NCBI GenBank assembly: GCA_030388725.1
Contig: CP128857.1
Coordinates: 4,464,001-4,528,000, forward strand
From: Prodigiosinella aquatilis
Lineage (GTDB): Bacteria; Pseudomonadota; Gammaproteobacteria; Enterobacterales; Enterobacteriaceae
Direction: 5' to 3'
Length of the DNA stretch: 64,000 nt
In this document: positions 1-8,287 of the stretch, piece after piece
Numbering within the stretch: the first letter of the stretch is position 1
Layout of the letters: each line of letters opens with the position of its first letter
Translations under genes and position numbers: made by a program
The notes under the pieces: generated by a model
What the model saw: the letters and a program-made list of their open reading frames with translations, nothing else
Database searches by the model: none
Told to the model about the DNA's origin: nothing

Positions 1-10
1 TAGTGTTACC

Positions 11-544
11 TTACTTCTTCTTAGCCTCTTTGGTACGCACGACTTCGTCGGCGTAACGAACACCCTTGCCTTTATAAGGCTCAGGACGACGGTAAGCACG
101 CAGGTCTGCCGCCACTTGACCGACCAGCTGTTTATCTGCGCCTTTCAGCACAATTTCAGTCTGAGACGGACATTCGGCACTCACACCTGCTGGTAGGGCA
201 TGGTCAACTGGATGAGAAAACCCAAGAGCCAGATTTACCACATTGCCTTTAACAGCAGCACGGTAACCAACACCTACCAATTGCAGCTTCTTGGTGAAGC
301 CTTCGGTAACACCAACAACCATTCCGTTTAACAGTGCACGAGTGGTCCCAGCCTGGGCCCAACCGTCAACGAAGCCTTCGCGCGGAGCGAAAGTCAGTAC
401 GTTATCAGCCTGTTTAACATCTACGGCATCATGGATCTTACGAGTCAGCTCGCCGTTTTTACCCTTGATCGAAATAACCTGACCGTTGAGTTTTACCTCT
501 ACGCCGACAGGAATGACGACGGGTGCTTTTGCAACACGAGACAT
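11..544 (-). CDS. rplF: 50S ribosomal protein L6
   Basis: L6 of the large subunit, near the factor-binding site and the sarcin-ricin loop. The 177-residue product has the expected length, the N-terminal MSRVAKAPV and the lysine-rich C-terminal tail. It follows rpsH by 13 bases on the minus strand, as in the spc operon. The operon continues past the left edge of the window (rplR and beyond are not visible). Identification is by direct recognition of the sequence. Confidence 0.98.
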   Translation of the reverse strand: MSRVAKAPVVIPVGVEVKLNGQVISIKGKNGELTRKIHDAVDVKQADNVLTFAPREGFVDGWAQAGTTRALLNGMVVGVTEGFTKKLQLVGVGYRAAVKGNVVNLALGFSHPVDHALPAGVSAECPSQTEIVLKGADKQLVGQVAADLRAYRRPEPYKGKGVRYADEVVRTKEAKKK

Positions 545-557
545 TCTTTCCTCCCGA

Positions 558-950
558 TTAAGCTACGTAGCAGATAATCTCGCCACCAAGACCTGCCTGG
601 CGAGCTGCACGATCAGTCATAACACCTTTAGAGGTAGAAACGACTGCAATACCCAAGCCAGCCATAACTTTTGGCAGCTCATCTTTACGTTTGTAGATGC
701 GCAGACCTGGGCGGCTAATACGCTGAATGCTTTCTACCACAGCTTTGCCCTGGAAATACTTAAGTACCAATTCCAGAACAGGCTTGGTGTCGCCTTCAAT
801 TTTGAAATTTTCGATAAAGCCTTCTTCCTTCAGCACGTTGGCAATTGCCACTTTCAGCTTGGAGGAAGGCATGGTGACCGCAACTTTGTTCGCGGCCTGA
901 CCGTTACGGATACGGGTCAGCATATCCGCGATCGGATCTTGCATGCTCAT
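558..950 (-). CDS. rpsH: 30S ribosomal protein S8
   Basis: S8 binds the central domain of 16S rRNA and in E. coli also represses the spc operon by binding its mRNA near the start of rplE. The protein has 130 residues, begins MSMQDPIADMLTRIRNGQ and ends GGEIICYVA, matching the family over its length. It lies between rpsN and rplF in canonical order. Autoregulation is known for the family and was not demonstrated here. Confidence 0.98.
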   Translation of the reverse strand: MSMQDPIADMLTRIRNGQAANKVAVTMPSSKLKVAIANVLKEEGFIENFKIEGDTKPVLELVLKYFQGKAVVESIQRISRPGLRIYKRKDELPKVMAGLGIAVVSTSKGVMTDRAARQAGLGGEIICYVA

Positions 951-983
951 CTGTCTTTACTCCCGTGATTCAATTGGTGACAA

Positions 984-1289
984 TTACCAGCTAGCCTTTC
1001 TCAGACCCGGGATTTCACCGCGCATGGCGGCTTCACGGACCTTAATACGGCTCAACCCGAACTTCCGCAGGAAAGCGTGCGGACGACCAGTCTGGCGGCA
1101 GCGGTTACGCTGACGGGACGGGCTGGAATCACGCGGCAGAGTCTGCAGCTTCAGAACAGCATCCCAACGATCTTCGTCAGAAGCATTCACGTCAGAGATA
1201 ATAGCTTTCAGTTCAACGCGCTTTGCGAAGAATTTGTCAGCCAACTTCACGCGTTTGACTTCGCGTGCTTTCATGGATTGCTTAGCCAT
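984..1289 (-). CDS. rpsN: 30S ribosomal protein S14
   Basis: S14 of the small-subunit head. I place the start at the ATG giving MAKQSMKAREVKRVK, 22 codons inside the longest open frame. This gives 101 residues, the usual length of the zinc-free enterobacterial form, and leaves a 13-base gap to rplE. The upstream in-frame codons overlap rplE and are not coding in this frame. The C-terminus GLRKASW is typical. Confidence 0.97.
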   Translation of the reverse strand: MAKQSMKAREVKRVKLADKFFAKRVELKAIISDVNASDEDRWDAVLKLQTLPRDSSPSRQRNRCRQTGRPHAFLRKFGLSRIKVREAAMRGEIPGLRKASW

Positions 1290-1302
1290 TAGTAACCCTA
1301 CC

Positions 1303-1842
1303 TTACTTGCGGAACGGGAAGTTAAAGGCAGCCAGCAGAGCACGGCCTTCATCATCGGATTTCGCAGTGGTGGTAATGGTTATATCCAAACCACGAACGC
1401 GATCGACTTTGTCATAATCGATTTCCGGGAAGATGATCTGCTCACGCACGCCCATGCTGTAGTTACCACGACCATCGAATGACTTGGCAGACAAGCCACG
1501 GAAGTCACGAATACGTGGAACAGCAATAGAAATCAGGCGCTCAAGGAACTCCCACATGCGTTCACCACGCAGAGTTACTTTACAGCCGATCGGATAGCCC
1601 TGGCGGATTTTGAAGCCTGCAACAGATTTGCGTGCTTTGGTGATAAACGGTTTTTGACCGGAGATTGCTGTCAGGTCGGCTGCTGCATTATCCAGCAGTT
1701 TTTTGTCAGCAATCGCTTCACCCACACCCATGTTCAGGGTGATCTTCTCGACCCGAGGGACTTGCATGACAGAATTGTAGCTAAACTGAGTCATCAGTTT
1801 TTTAACTACTTCGTCTTTGTAGTAATCATGCAGTTTCGCCAT
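1303..1842 (-). CDS. rplE: 50S ribosomal protein L5
   Basis: L5 binds 5S rRNA and forms part of the central protuberance. The 179-residue product begins MAKLHDYYKDEVVKKLM and contains the conserved NMGVGEA and GLDITITTTA stretches. It sits between rplX (14 bases upstream) and rpsN. In E. coli the S8 repressor target of spc mRNA overlaps this translation start, so this junction is the likely regulatory point. Confidence 0.98.
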   Translation of the reverse strand: MAKLHDYYKDEVVKKLMTQFSYNSVMQVPRVEKITLNMGVGEAIADKKLLDNAAADLTAISGQKPFITKARKSVAGFKIRQGYPIGCKVTLRGERMWEFLERLISIAVPRIRDFRGLSAKSFDGRGNYSMGVREQIIFPEIDYDKVDRVRGLDITITTTAKSDDEGRALLAAFNFPFRK

Positions 1843-1856
1843 CGTACTACTCCAAA

Positions 1857-2171
1857 TTACTTGATAGTTTCGCTATTAGATTTAAAGAAGCGGACTTTTT
1901 TGCCCTCTTCGAATCTAAAGCCTACACGGTCAGCCTTGCCAGTAGCCGCATTGAAGATTGCAACGTTAGAAACCTGAATTGCAGCTTCTTTTTCAACGAT
2001 GCCACCTGGTTGATTCAGAGCCGGAACCGGCTTCTGATGTTTCTTAACCAGATTGATACCTTCAATAATGACCTTACTAGAAGACAGAACATTTTTTACC
2101 TTACCGCGCTTACCTTTATCTTTACCGGTTAGCACAATAACTTCGTCATCACGACGGATCTTCGCTGCCAT
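1857..2171 (-). CDS. rplX: 50S ribosomal protein L24
   Basis: L24 is an assembly initiator of the large subunit. The product has 104 residues with the KOW motif near the N-terminus (VIVLTGKDKGKRGKV), diagnostic of the family. It lies 10 bases after rplN in the spc operon. Length and order match E. coli. Confidence 0.98.
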   Translation of the reverse strand: MAAKIRRDDEVIVLTGKDKGKRGKVKNVLSSSKVIIEGINLVKKHQKPVPALNQPGGIVEKEAAIQVSNVAIFNAATGKADRVGFRFEEGKKVRFFKSNSETIK

Positions 2172-2181
2172 GATTCGCTCC

Positions 2182-2553
2182 TTAAAGTACTTCTGGTGCC
2201 AGAGAGATAATTTTCATGAACTTCTCATTACGGAGTTCACGAGTTACCGGCCCAAAAATACGCGTACCGATAGGCTGTTCACTGTTATTATTTAAAATAA
2301 CGCAAGCATTTCCATCGAAGCGAATGACAGAACCGTCCGGGCGACGAACACCCTTCTTGGTGCGCACCACAACCGCCTTCAGCACATCGCCTTTTTTCAC
2401 CTTACCGCGGGGAATTGCTTCCTTGATGGTAATTTTGATGATATCGCCGACGCCTGCGTAGCGACGGTGCGAGCCACCTAGAACCTTGATACACATTACG
2501 CGACGTGCACCGGAGTTGTCGGCCACATTCAGCATAGTCTGTTCTTGGATCAT
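2182..2553 (-). CDS. rplN: 50S ribosomal protein L14
   Basis: L14 is the first gene of the spc operon. The 123-residue product begins [18 protein letters not shown] and has the conserved internal [14 protein letters not shown] 171-base gap separates it from rpsQ, and that gap holds the S10-operon terminator and the spc promoter. This is the classical boundary between the two ribosomal operons. Confidence 0.98.
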
Positions 2554-2636
2554 GTTAGTGCTCCGCTAATGTCAACTACTACTTTATAGGACCCAGAATA
2601 GGTCGTTAAAAAAGCCCCCATAATTGAAGGCGCAGC

Positions 2637-2645
2637 ATTATAACA
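2637..2645 (-). promoter_or_regulatory. spc operon promoter, extended -10
   Basis: On the minus strand the sequence TGTTATAAT is a perfect TATAAT with an upstream TGn extension, about 85 bases before the rplN start. The -35 region is weak; nothing close to TTGACA lies 16-18 bases upstream, which fits an extended -10 promoter. Position and flanking sequence resemble the known E. coli spc promoter. Confidence 0.75.
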
Positions 2646-2664
2646 CTGCTTCTTTACTATGGGT

Positions 2665-2700
2665 AGAAAAAATAAACGGCCCAGATACTTGAGCCGTTTA
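2665..2700 (-). terminator. Rho-independent terminator after rpsQ (S10 operon)
   Basis: On the minus strand an 8-bp perfect stem TAAACGGC/GCCGTTTA with a 12-base loop is followed directly by a run of T residues. It starts 24 bases after the rpsQ stop and ends before the spc promoter. It probably gives partial termination between the operons. Confidence 0.8.
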
Positions 2701-2724
2701 TCCTATTTGAGAGCGCTCACTGTA

Positions 2725-2979
2725 TTACAGAATCGCTTTCTCTACAACGCGAACCAACGTCCAAGATTTTGTTTTGGACAGTGGGCGGCATTCGCGGATT
2801 TCAACCACGTCACCAATACCACATTCGTTGTTCTCGTCATGTACGTGCAGCTTAGTCGTACGTCTAATGAATTTACCGTAAAGCGGGTGTTTCACGAAAC
2901 GTTCGATCGCAACAACCATGGATTTCTCCATTTTGTCGCTAACAACACGACCTTGCAGAGTACGGATTTTATCGGTCAT
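2725..2979 (-). CDS. rpsQ: 30S ribosomal protein S17
   Basis: S17 is a primary 16S rRNA-binding protein and the last gene of the S10 operon. The 84-residue product begins MTDKIRTLQGRVVSDKMEKS. Its ATG shares one base with the rpmC stop codon (TAATG), so the two are translationally coupled. The terminator described just downstream follows it. Confidence 0.98.
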   Translation of the reverse strand: MTDKIRTLQGRVVSDKMEKSMVVAIERFVKHPLYGKFIRRTTKLHVHDENNECGIGDVVEIRECRPLSKTKSWTLVRVVEKAIL

Positions 2980-3170
2980 TACGCACCCGCCTTCTCAGTC
3001 AGTAAAGTCTTAACACGTGCAACATTACGACGCACTTGTTTCAACAGGTGAGTTTGTTGTAGTTGACCACTTGCTGTCTGCATGCGCAGATTAAATTGTT
3101 CGCGCAGCAGTTCAAGCAACTCAGTGTTCAGCTCTTCAACGCTCTTTTCACGCAGCTCTTGTGCTTTCAT
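2979..3170 (-). CDS. rpmC: 50S ribosomal protein L29
   Basis: L29 lies at the peptide exit tunnel and contributes to the signal recognition particle and trigger factor docking site. The 63-residue product begins MKAQELREKSVEELN and is all-helical by inspection. Its start overlaps the rplP stop by one base and its stop overlaps the rpsQ start, giving a tightly coupled trio. Confidence 0.98.
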   Translation of the reverse strand: MKAQELREKSVEELNTELLELLREQFNLRMQTASGQLQQTHLLKQVRRNVARVKTLLTEKAGA

Positions 3171-3580
3171 TACATCACCGTCTTAGTTACAAAGGTGGTT
3201 TTGATCGGCAGTTTCGCTGCTGCCAGTTGGAATGCCTCACGGGCTAACTCTTCCGGCACACCGTCCATCTCGTACAGGACTTTACCTGGCTGAATCAAGG
3301 CAACCCAATATTCTACGTTACCTTTACCTTTACCCATACGCACTTCCAGCGGCTTTTCGGTGATCGGTTTGTCCGGGAATACACGGATCCAGATCTTACC
3401 TTGACGCTTTACAGCACGAGTCATAGCACGACGTGCAGCTTCGATTTGACGAGCAGTCAGGCGACCGCGGCCAACAGCTTTCAGACCGAAAGTGCCGAAG
3501 CTAACATCCGTACCAGCAGCCAGACCGCGGTTGCGGCCTTTGTGCATCTTACGGAATTTTGTACGCTTTGGTTGTAACAT
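3170..3580 (-). CDS. rplP: 50S ribosomal protein L16
   Basis: L16 helps position aminoacyl-tRNA at the A site. The product has 136 residues, begins MLQPKRTKFRKMHKGRNRG and carries the GRLTARQIEAARRAM segment typical of the family. It lies between rpsC and rpmC, with a one-base overlap to the latter. The arginine after GKGKGNVEYWVA is replaced by the usual V-L-I-Q-P-G context. Confidence 0.98.
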   Translation of the reverse strand: MLQPKRTKFRKMHKGRNRGLAAGTDVSFGTFGLKAVGRGRLTARQIEAARRAMTRAVKRQGKIWIRVFPDKPITEKPLEVRMGKGKGNVEYWVALIQPGKVLYEMDGVPEELAREAFQLAAAKLPIKTTFVTKTVM

Positions 3581-3592
3581 CAGCGACTCTCC

Positions 3593-4294
3593 TTACTTGC
3601 GGCCTTTACGCTGCTGCTTTTTAGGTTGAGCAGCCGGTTTTTCCGGTTGTTCAACGGCAGCCATACCACCCAGGATCTCACCTTTGAAGATCCATACCTT
3701 CACACCGATAACACCATAAGTGGTGTGCGCTTCGGAAGTGTTGTAATCGATATCCGCACGCAGTGTATGCAACGGAACACGACCTTCGCGGTACCATTCG
3801 GTACGCGCAATTTCAGCGCCGCCCAAACGGCCACTTACTTCAACCTTGATACCTTTAGCGCCCAGGCGCATAGCGTTCTGTACTGCACGCTTCATAGCTC
3901 GACGGAACATAACACGACGTTCCAGCTGAGAAGTAATGCTGTCAGCAACCAGTTTTGCGTCCAGTTCAGGTTTACGAACTTCAGCGATGTTGATTTGTGC
4001 AGGTACGCCAGCGATATCCGCTACGACTTTGCGCAATTTTTCAACATCTTCACCTTTTTTACCGATAACGATCCCCGGGCGGGCAGTATGAATGGTTACA
4101 CGTATACTTTTTGCCGGACGTTCGATAACGATACGAGAAACGGAAGCCTTCTCCAGTTCCTTCGTCAGGTATTTACGAACTTTAAAGTCGCCGTCCAGGT
4201 TGTCAGCGAATTCTTTGGTATTCGCATACCAGGTAGAGTTCCAAGGTTTGACAATACCCAGGCGAATACCATTAGGATGTACTTTCTGACCCAT
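3593..4294 (-). CDS. rpsC: 30S ribosomal protein S3
   Basis: S3 forms the mRNA entry site and has helicase-related activity with S4. The 233-residue product begins MGQKVHPNGIRLGI. It contains the KH-domain motif VIGKKGEDVEKLRK near residues 75-90 and a basic, Q/K-rich C-terminal tail. It is 12 bases upstream of rplP in S10-operon order. Confidence 0.98.
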   Translation of the reverse strand: MGQKVHPNGIRLGIVKPWNSTWYANTKEFADNLDGDFKVRKYLTKELEKASVSRIVIERPAKSIRVTIHTARPGIVIGKKGEDVEKLRKVVADIAGVPAQINIAEVRKPELDAKLVADSITSQLERRVMFRRAMKRAVQNAMRLGAKGIKVEVSGRLGGAEIARTEWYREGRVPLHTLRADIDYNTSEAHTTYGVIGVKVWIFKGEILGGMAAVEQPEKPAAQPKKQQRKGRK

Positions 4295-4311
4295 TGCTAG
4301 TCTCCAGAGTC

Positions 4312-4644
4312 TCAGCGATCGGACACAACCACAGTAATGTGGCTGGTACGCTTCAGGATGCGATCCGCACGACCTTTGGCACGCGGCATAATGCGCTTCA
4401 TGCTAGGGCCTTCGTCAACGAAGATTTTCGCAACTTTCAGATCATCAATGTCAGCGCCATCGTTGTGTTCTGCGTTAGCAATGGCAGACTCCAGTATTTT
4501 TTTAACCAAACCAGCAGCTTTCTTGTTGGTATAGGCCAGAATATCCAGAGCTTGCGACACTTTCTTACCGCGAATCAGGTCAGCCACCAGGCGTACCTTT
4601 TGAGCAGAAGAACGAGCGTGGCGATGTTTAGCGATAGTTTCCAT
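4312..4644 (-). CDS. rplV: 50S ribosomal protein L22
   Basis: L22 has a beta-hairpin that lines the exit tunnel; changes there give macrolide resistance in other bacteria. The 110-residue product begins METIAKHRHARSSAQKVRL. The tunnel hairpin region (MKRIMPRAKGRADRI) appears intact with no insertion or deletion. It lies between rpsS and rpsC. Confidence 0.98.
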   Translation of the reverse strand: METIAKHRHARSSAQKVRLVADLIRGKKVSQALDILAYTNKKAAGLVKKILESAIANAEHNDGADIDDLKVAKIFVDEGPSMKRIMPRAKGRADRILKRTSHITVVVSDR

Positions 4645-4658
4645 CTCTTCCTCCTACC

Positions 4659-4937
4659 TTAGCGCTTTTTAGCCTTTTTATCGGCCGCATGGCCGCGATA
4701 AGTACGGGTCGGTGCGAACTCACCCAGCTTGTGGCCGACCATTTCATCAGAAATGAATACCGGAACGTGCTGACGACCATTATGGACAGCGATGGTCAAA
4801 CCGATCATGTTTGGAAAGATCGTTGAACGACGGGACCAAGTGCGCAAAGGCTTCTTGTCACCGCTTTCCACCGCTTTCTCTACCTTCTTCAGCAAGTGCA
4901 GGTCAATAAATGGACCTTTCTTGAGAGAACGTGGCAT
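4659..4937 (-). CDS. rpsS: 30S ribosomal protein S19
   Basis: S19 is in the small-subunit head and forms inter-subunit bridges. It is 92 residues long, begins MPRSLKKGPFIDLHLLKK and contains GHKLGEFAPTRTYRGH. It follows rplB by 16 bases in the S10 operon. Confidence 0.98.
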   Translation of the reverse strand: MPRSLKKGPFIDLHLLKKVEKAVESGDKKPLRTWSRRSTIFPNMIGLTIAVHNGRQHVPVFISDEMVGHKLGEFAPTRTYRGHAADKKAKKR

Positions 4938-4953
4938 GGCTTATCCTCTAAAA

Positions 4954-5775
4954 TTATTTAGTACGGCGACGTACGATGAATTTATCAGTACGCTTATTGC
5001 TGCGGGTCTTCTTACCTTTGGTCTGAATGCCCCACGGGGTAACCGGGTGCTTACCAAAGTTACGACCTTCACCACCACCATGTGGGTGATCTACCGGGTT
5101 CATCGCCGTACCACGAACAGTAGGACGAATACCACGCCAGCGAGCAGCACCTGCTTTACCCAGAACCCGCAACATATGCTCAGCGTTACCAACTTCACCT
5201 AACGTAGCGCGACAGTCAGACTCAATTTTACGCATTTCACCTGAGCGCAGACGCAAGGTAACGTAAGCACCTTCACGAGCAACGATCTGAACGTAAGCAC
5301 CAGCAGAACGAGCCAATTGGCCGCCTTTACCTGGTTTCATTTCTACGTTGTGAACCGTTGAACCCACTGGGATGTTACGCATCGGCAGTGTGTTGCCCGT
5401 TTTGATTGCAGCATCAACACCAGACTGAATCTGATCACCCGCTTTCAGGCCTTTCGGCGCTAGGATGTAACGACGTTCGCCATCTTTGTACAAAACCAAC
5501 GCGATGTTGGCAGAACGGTTCGGATCATACTCCAGACGCTCGACAACAGCCGGGATACCGTCTTTGTTACGTTTAAAGTCAACAATACGATACAGCTGCT
5601 TGTGACCACCACCGATATGACGGGTGGTGATGCGGCCATTGTTGTTACGGCCACCGGTTTTGCTGTTTTTTTCCAGCAATGGGGCATATGGTTTGCCCTT
5701 GTGCAGCTCAGGGTTAACCACTTTAACAACGTGGCGACGACCCGGAGATGTCGGTTTACACTTAACAATTGCCAT
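4954..5775 (-). CDS. rplB: 50S ribosomal protein L2
   Basis: L2 is the most conserved large-subunit protein and is required for subunit association and peptidyl transferase assembly. It has 273 residues, begins MAIVKCKPTSPGRRHVVKV and carries the invariant NPVDHPHGGGEGR loop containing the essential histidine. It lies between rplW and rpsS. Confidence 0.98.
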   Translation of the reverse strand: MAIVKCKPTSPGRRHVVKVVNPELHKGKPYAPLLEKNSKTGGRNNNGRITTRHIGGGHKQLYRIVDFKRNKDGIPAVVERLEYDPNRSANIALVLYKDGERRYILAPKGLKAGDQIQSGVDAAIKTGNTLPMRNIPVGSTVHNVEMKPGKGGQLARSAGAYVQIVAREGAYVTLRLRSGEMRKIESDCRATLGEVGNAEHMLRVLGKAGAARWRGIRPTVRGTAMNPVDHPHGGGEGRNFGKHPVTPWGIQTKGKKTRSNKRTDKFIVRRRTK

Positions 5776-5794
5776 TGTTCTTTACTCCTCCGAC

Positions 5795-6097
5795 TTACTC
5801 TGCGCCGCCAATGAAGTCCAGATTCTGGCCTTCTTTCAGGGTGACGTAAGCTTTTTTCCAGTCGCTACGACGACCGATACGTTGTCCATGACGTTTAACC
5901 TTGCCTTTAACAATCAAGGTACGGACATCATTGACTTCGACTTCGAACAGTTTCTGTACGGCAGCTTTGATCTCTGCTTTAGTCGCGTCTTTAGCAACTT
6001 TGAGCACGATGGTGTTATTTTTTTCCATCGCAGTAGACGCTTTTTCAGAAACGTGCGGCGCGCGCAATACTTTCAGCAGACGTTCTTCACGAATCAT
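5795..6097 (-). CDS. rplW: 50S ribosomal protein L23
   Basis: L23 at the exit tunnel docks trigger factor and SRP. The 100-residue product begins MIREERLLKVLRAPHVSEK and contains FEVEVNDVRTLIVKGK. Its start overlaps the rplD stop by 4 bases (ATGA), so the two genes are translationally coupled. Confidence 0.98.
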   Translation of the reverse strand: MIREERLLKVLRAPHVSEKASTAMEKNNTIVLKVAKDATKAEIKAAVQKLFEVEVNDVRTLIVKGKVKRHGQRIGRRSDWKKAYVTLKEGQNLDFIGGAE

Positions 6098-6699
6098 GCC
6101 AGCATCTCCTCAACTTGCTTAACAGCATCAGCAGTCATGACTACTTTGTCGAAGGCGATCAGGCTAACCGGGTCGATACCTGCTACATCGCGTACGTCAA
6201 CCTTGTACAGGTTACGTGCGGCCAGGAACAGATTTTCATCCAGTTCACCTGTGATGATCAGCACATCTTCCAGCGCCATGTCTTTCAGTTTCTGAGCCAA
6301 TAGTTTGGTTTTCGGTGCTTCTACAGAGAACTGTTCGACAACGATCAGACGATCCTGACGTACCAATTCAGACAAAATGCTTTTCAGCGCGCCGCGGTAC
6401 ATCTTCTTATTAACTTTCTGACTATGGTCCTGAGGCTTGGCAGCAAAGGTTACACCACCGGAACGCCAGATCGGGCTCTTGATAGAGCCTGCACGAGCAC
6501 GGCCAGTACCTTTCTGACGCCACGGTTTCTTACCGGAACCAACTACTTCAGCGCGGGTCTTCTGAGCGCGAGTACCTTGACGGGCACCTGCTGCATAAGC
6601 AACAACAACCTGGTGAACTAGCGCTTCATTGAAATCACGCCCGAAGGTAGTTTCGGAAACAGTCAGCGCGCTTTGCGCGTCTTTCAATACCAATTCCAT
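6094..6699 (-). CDS. rplD: 50S ribosomal protein L4, S10 operon regulator
   Basis: L4 is a structural protein and, in E. coli, the autogenous repressor of the S10 operon through the rpsJ leader. The 201-residue product begins MELVLKDAQSALTVSE. It keeps the extended tunnel loop with KPWRQKGTGRARAGS. It is placed between rplC and rplW. Because a hairpin-rich leader precedes rpsJ, L4 control is likely conserved here (inference). Confidence 0.98.
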   Translation of the reverse strand: MELVLKDAQSALTVSETTFGRDFNEALVHQVVVAYAAGARQGTRAQKTRAEVVGSGKKPWRQKGTGRARAGSIKSPIWRSGGVTFAAKPQDHSQKVNKKMYRGALKSILSELVRQDRLIVVEQFSVEAPKTKLLAQKLKDMALEDVLIITGELDENLFLAARNLYKVDVRDVAGIDPVSLIAFDKVVMTADAVKQVEEMLA

Positions 6700-6715
6700 T
6701 CCTATCTCCTCGACG

Positions 6716-7345
6716 TTAAGCCTTGACAGCCGGTTTAACGATCAGGTCGCTGCCGGTTGCTCCCGGAACGGCGCCCTTGACCAGCAGCAGGTTGCGCTCA
6801 GCGTCAACACGTACTACATCCAGGCTCTGAACGGTTACACGCTCATTACCCAGTTGGCCTGCCATTTTCTTGCCTTTGAACACTTTGCCCGGAGTCTGAT
6901 TCTGACCAATAGAACCATGACCACGGTGAGACAAGGAGTTACCATGGGTAGCGTCTTGGGTACGGAAATTCCAGCGCTTAACCGTGCCAGCAAAACCTTT
7001 ACCTTTAGAAGTACCGGTAACATCAACTTTCTTAACGTCAGCGAAAATTTCAACGCTAATGCTCTGACCTGCAGTGAACTCTTCACCTTCAGACAGGCGG
7101 AATTCACGCAGCGTACGGCCAGCTTCAACACCAGCTTTAGCAAAATGACCAGCTTCCGGCTTAGTTACACGGTTAGCTTTTTTAGCGCCGGTAGTGACCT
7201 GGACAGCACGGTAACCATCGTTTTCCAGGCTCTTAACCTGGCTCACGCGGTTTGCTTCAATTTCGATTACGGTTACGGGGATAGAAACACCTTCTTCAGT
7301 GAAGATGCGCGTCATACCCACTTTTTTACCGACTAAACCAATCAT
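6716..7345 (-). CDS. rplC: 50S ribosomal protein L3
   Basis: L3 is an early assembly protein near the peptidyl transferase centre. The product has 209 residues, begins MIGLVGKKVGMTRIFTEEG, and contains the conserved loop NSLSHRGHGSIGQNQTPG, whose glutamine is methylated by PrmB in E. coli. It follows rpsJ by 32 bases. Confidence 0.98.
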   Translation of the reverse strand: MIGLVGKKVGMTRIFTEEGVSIPVTVIEIEANRVSQVKSLENDGYRAVQVTTGAKKANRVTKPEAGHFAKAGVEAGRTLREFRLSEGEEFTAGQSISVEIFADVKKVDVTGTSKGKGFAGTVKRWNFRTQDATHGNSLSHRGHGSIGQNQTPGKVFKGKKMAGQLGNERVTVQSLDVVRVDAERNLLLVKGAVPGATGSDLIVKPAVKA

Positions 7346-7377
7346 TGTTTCAACCTCTCAATCGCTCAATGACCTGA

Positions 7378-7689
7378 TTAACCCAGGCTGATCTGCACGT
7401 CTACACCGGCAGCCAGATCCAGACGCATCAGAGCATCAACGGTTTTCTCGGTTGGCTCAACGATGTCAACCAGACGCTTGTGAGTGCGAATTTCATACTG
7501 ATCGCGCGCATCTTTGTTAACGTGCGGAGAAATCAGAATGGTAAAGCGCTCTTTGCGGGTCGGCAGCGGGATCGGACCACGAACTTGAGCGCCAGTGCGC
7601 TTAGCAGTCTCGACGATTTCCGCAGTTGATTGATCAATCAAACGATGATCAAACGCTTTCAGGCGGATACGGATTCTTTGGTTCTGCAT
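7378..7689 (-). CDS. rpsJ: 30S ribosomal protein S10 / NusE
   Basis: S10 is a small-subunit head protein and, as NusE, part of the NusB antitermination complex. The 103-residue product begins MQNQRIRIRLKAFDHRLID, the classic family start, and contains TRKERFTILISPHVNKDAR. It is the first gene of the S10 operon, preceded by a leader of about 175 bases and a strong promoter. Confidence 0.98.
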   Translation of the reverse strand: MQNQRIRIRLKAFDHRLIDQSTAEIVETAKRTGAQVRGPIPLPTRKERFTILISPHVNKDARDQYEIRTHKRLVDIVEPTEKTVDALMRLDLAAGVDVQISLG

Positions 7690-7865
7690 GAGACCAGAGC
7701 TCCAATTATTTTAAACATAAATAATTACTACCCACACCCATTTCGATTGATGGGGGAGTGTAATCGTTCTTCATATAACCCCCATATCGGGGATATTGTT
7801 TGACTAGTACTAACAACACTAGCCATCTGATTCAGATCAAACCAGGCTCACCATCTCAGGTAAGC
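7690..7865 (-). promoter_or_regulatory. S10 operon leader (L4-responsive, inferred)
   Basis: Untranslated region of about 175 bases between the S10 promoter and rpsJ. On the minus strand two stable hairpins are visible: a CCCCG/GGGGG stem around 7779-7792, and a larger stem around 7731-7760 pairing CCCAT with ATGGG and flanking bases. In E. coli the corresponding HD and HE hairpins mediate L4-dependent attenuation and translational repression. The role is assigned by position and shape only. Confidence 0.65.
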
Positions 7866-7871
7866 CCGCGC

Positions 7872-7899
7872 ATTATACGCAAATCCGTTCAGGAAGCAA
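7872..7899 (-). promoter_or_regulatory. S10 operon promoter
   Basis: On the minus strand TTGCTT (7894-7899) and TATAAT (7872-7877) are separated by 16 bases. A GC-rich discriminator (GCGCGGGC) follows the -10, typical of stringently controlled ribosomal promoters. It lies about 180 bases upstream of rpsJ. Confidence 0.8.
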
Positions 7900-7991
7900 C
7901 CCGTAGGTAAAAATGATTTGCTATATATCACTCTGCTTTATGTGAATAAGAACAACATATAAATTTAGTCAGATAATGCGAGATATTATTC

Positions 7992-8138
7992 TTACTTGAA
8001 CTGAGTTTGTAGATAATTTTGCATTCTCATATAGGTAATAGATTCTAACTCAGTTTCACGCCAATCGCTGTACCCTTCTTCGTCTACCAAAACTTCAATC
8101 ATTAACCCCCGACTGACATAGCTGCGTACAGAGTCAGA
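7992..8138 (-). pseudogene. bfr: 3' remnant of bacterioferritin
   Basis: Reading the minus strand, 48 codons ending in TAA at 7992 translate to a close match of the last 48 or so residues of Bfr. This includes SYVSRGLMIEVLVDEEG, then a D-W pair, TELESI and MQNYLQTQ. The ferroxidase DEEGH motif is changed to DEEGY, losing a metal-ligand histidine. Upstream the frame meets a stop at once and no further Bfr similarity is visible. The position between rpsJ and tufA is where E. coli carries bfr and bfd, so this is the residue of their deletion. Confidence 0.85.
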
Positions 8139-8230
8139 AGAATTGATAACCTTTCAAAGATCACTGACCCCAAGTACAGGTGGGAATCATTTCTATTCAA
8201 ATTTATCTTCTGATTTCTGATGAGCGCCAA

Positions 8231-8258
8231 TAAAAAAGGGCACCGAAGTGCCCTCATT
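8231..8258 (-). terminator. Terminator after tufA
   Basis: On the minus strand a 6-bp GGGCAC/GTGCCC stem closed by a TTCG tetraloop is followed by six T residues. It lies about 30 bases past the tufA stop and ends the str operon. Confidence 0.92.
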
Positions 8259-8287
8259 CTTATTACCACATTAAACGCGATTAAGCA

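Noticed and set aside
3626..4300. 224-codon plus-strand frame
   Set aside because: Antisense shadow of rpsC; the same applies to the long plus-strand frame at 6629-7336 over rplC and rplD.
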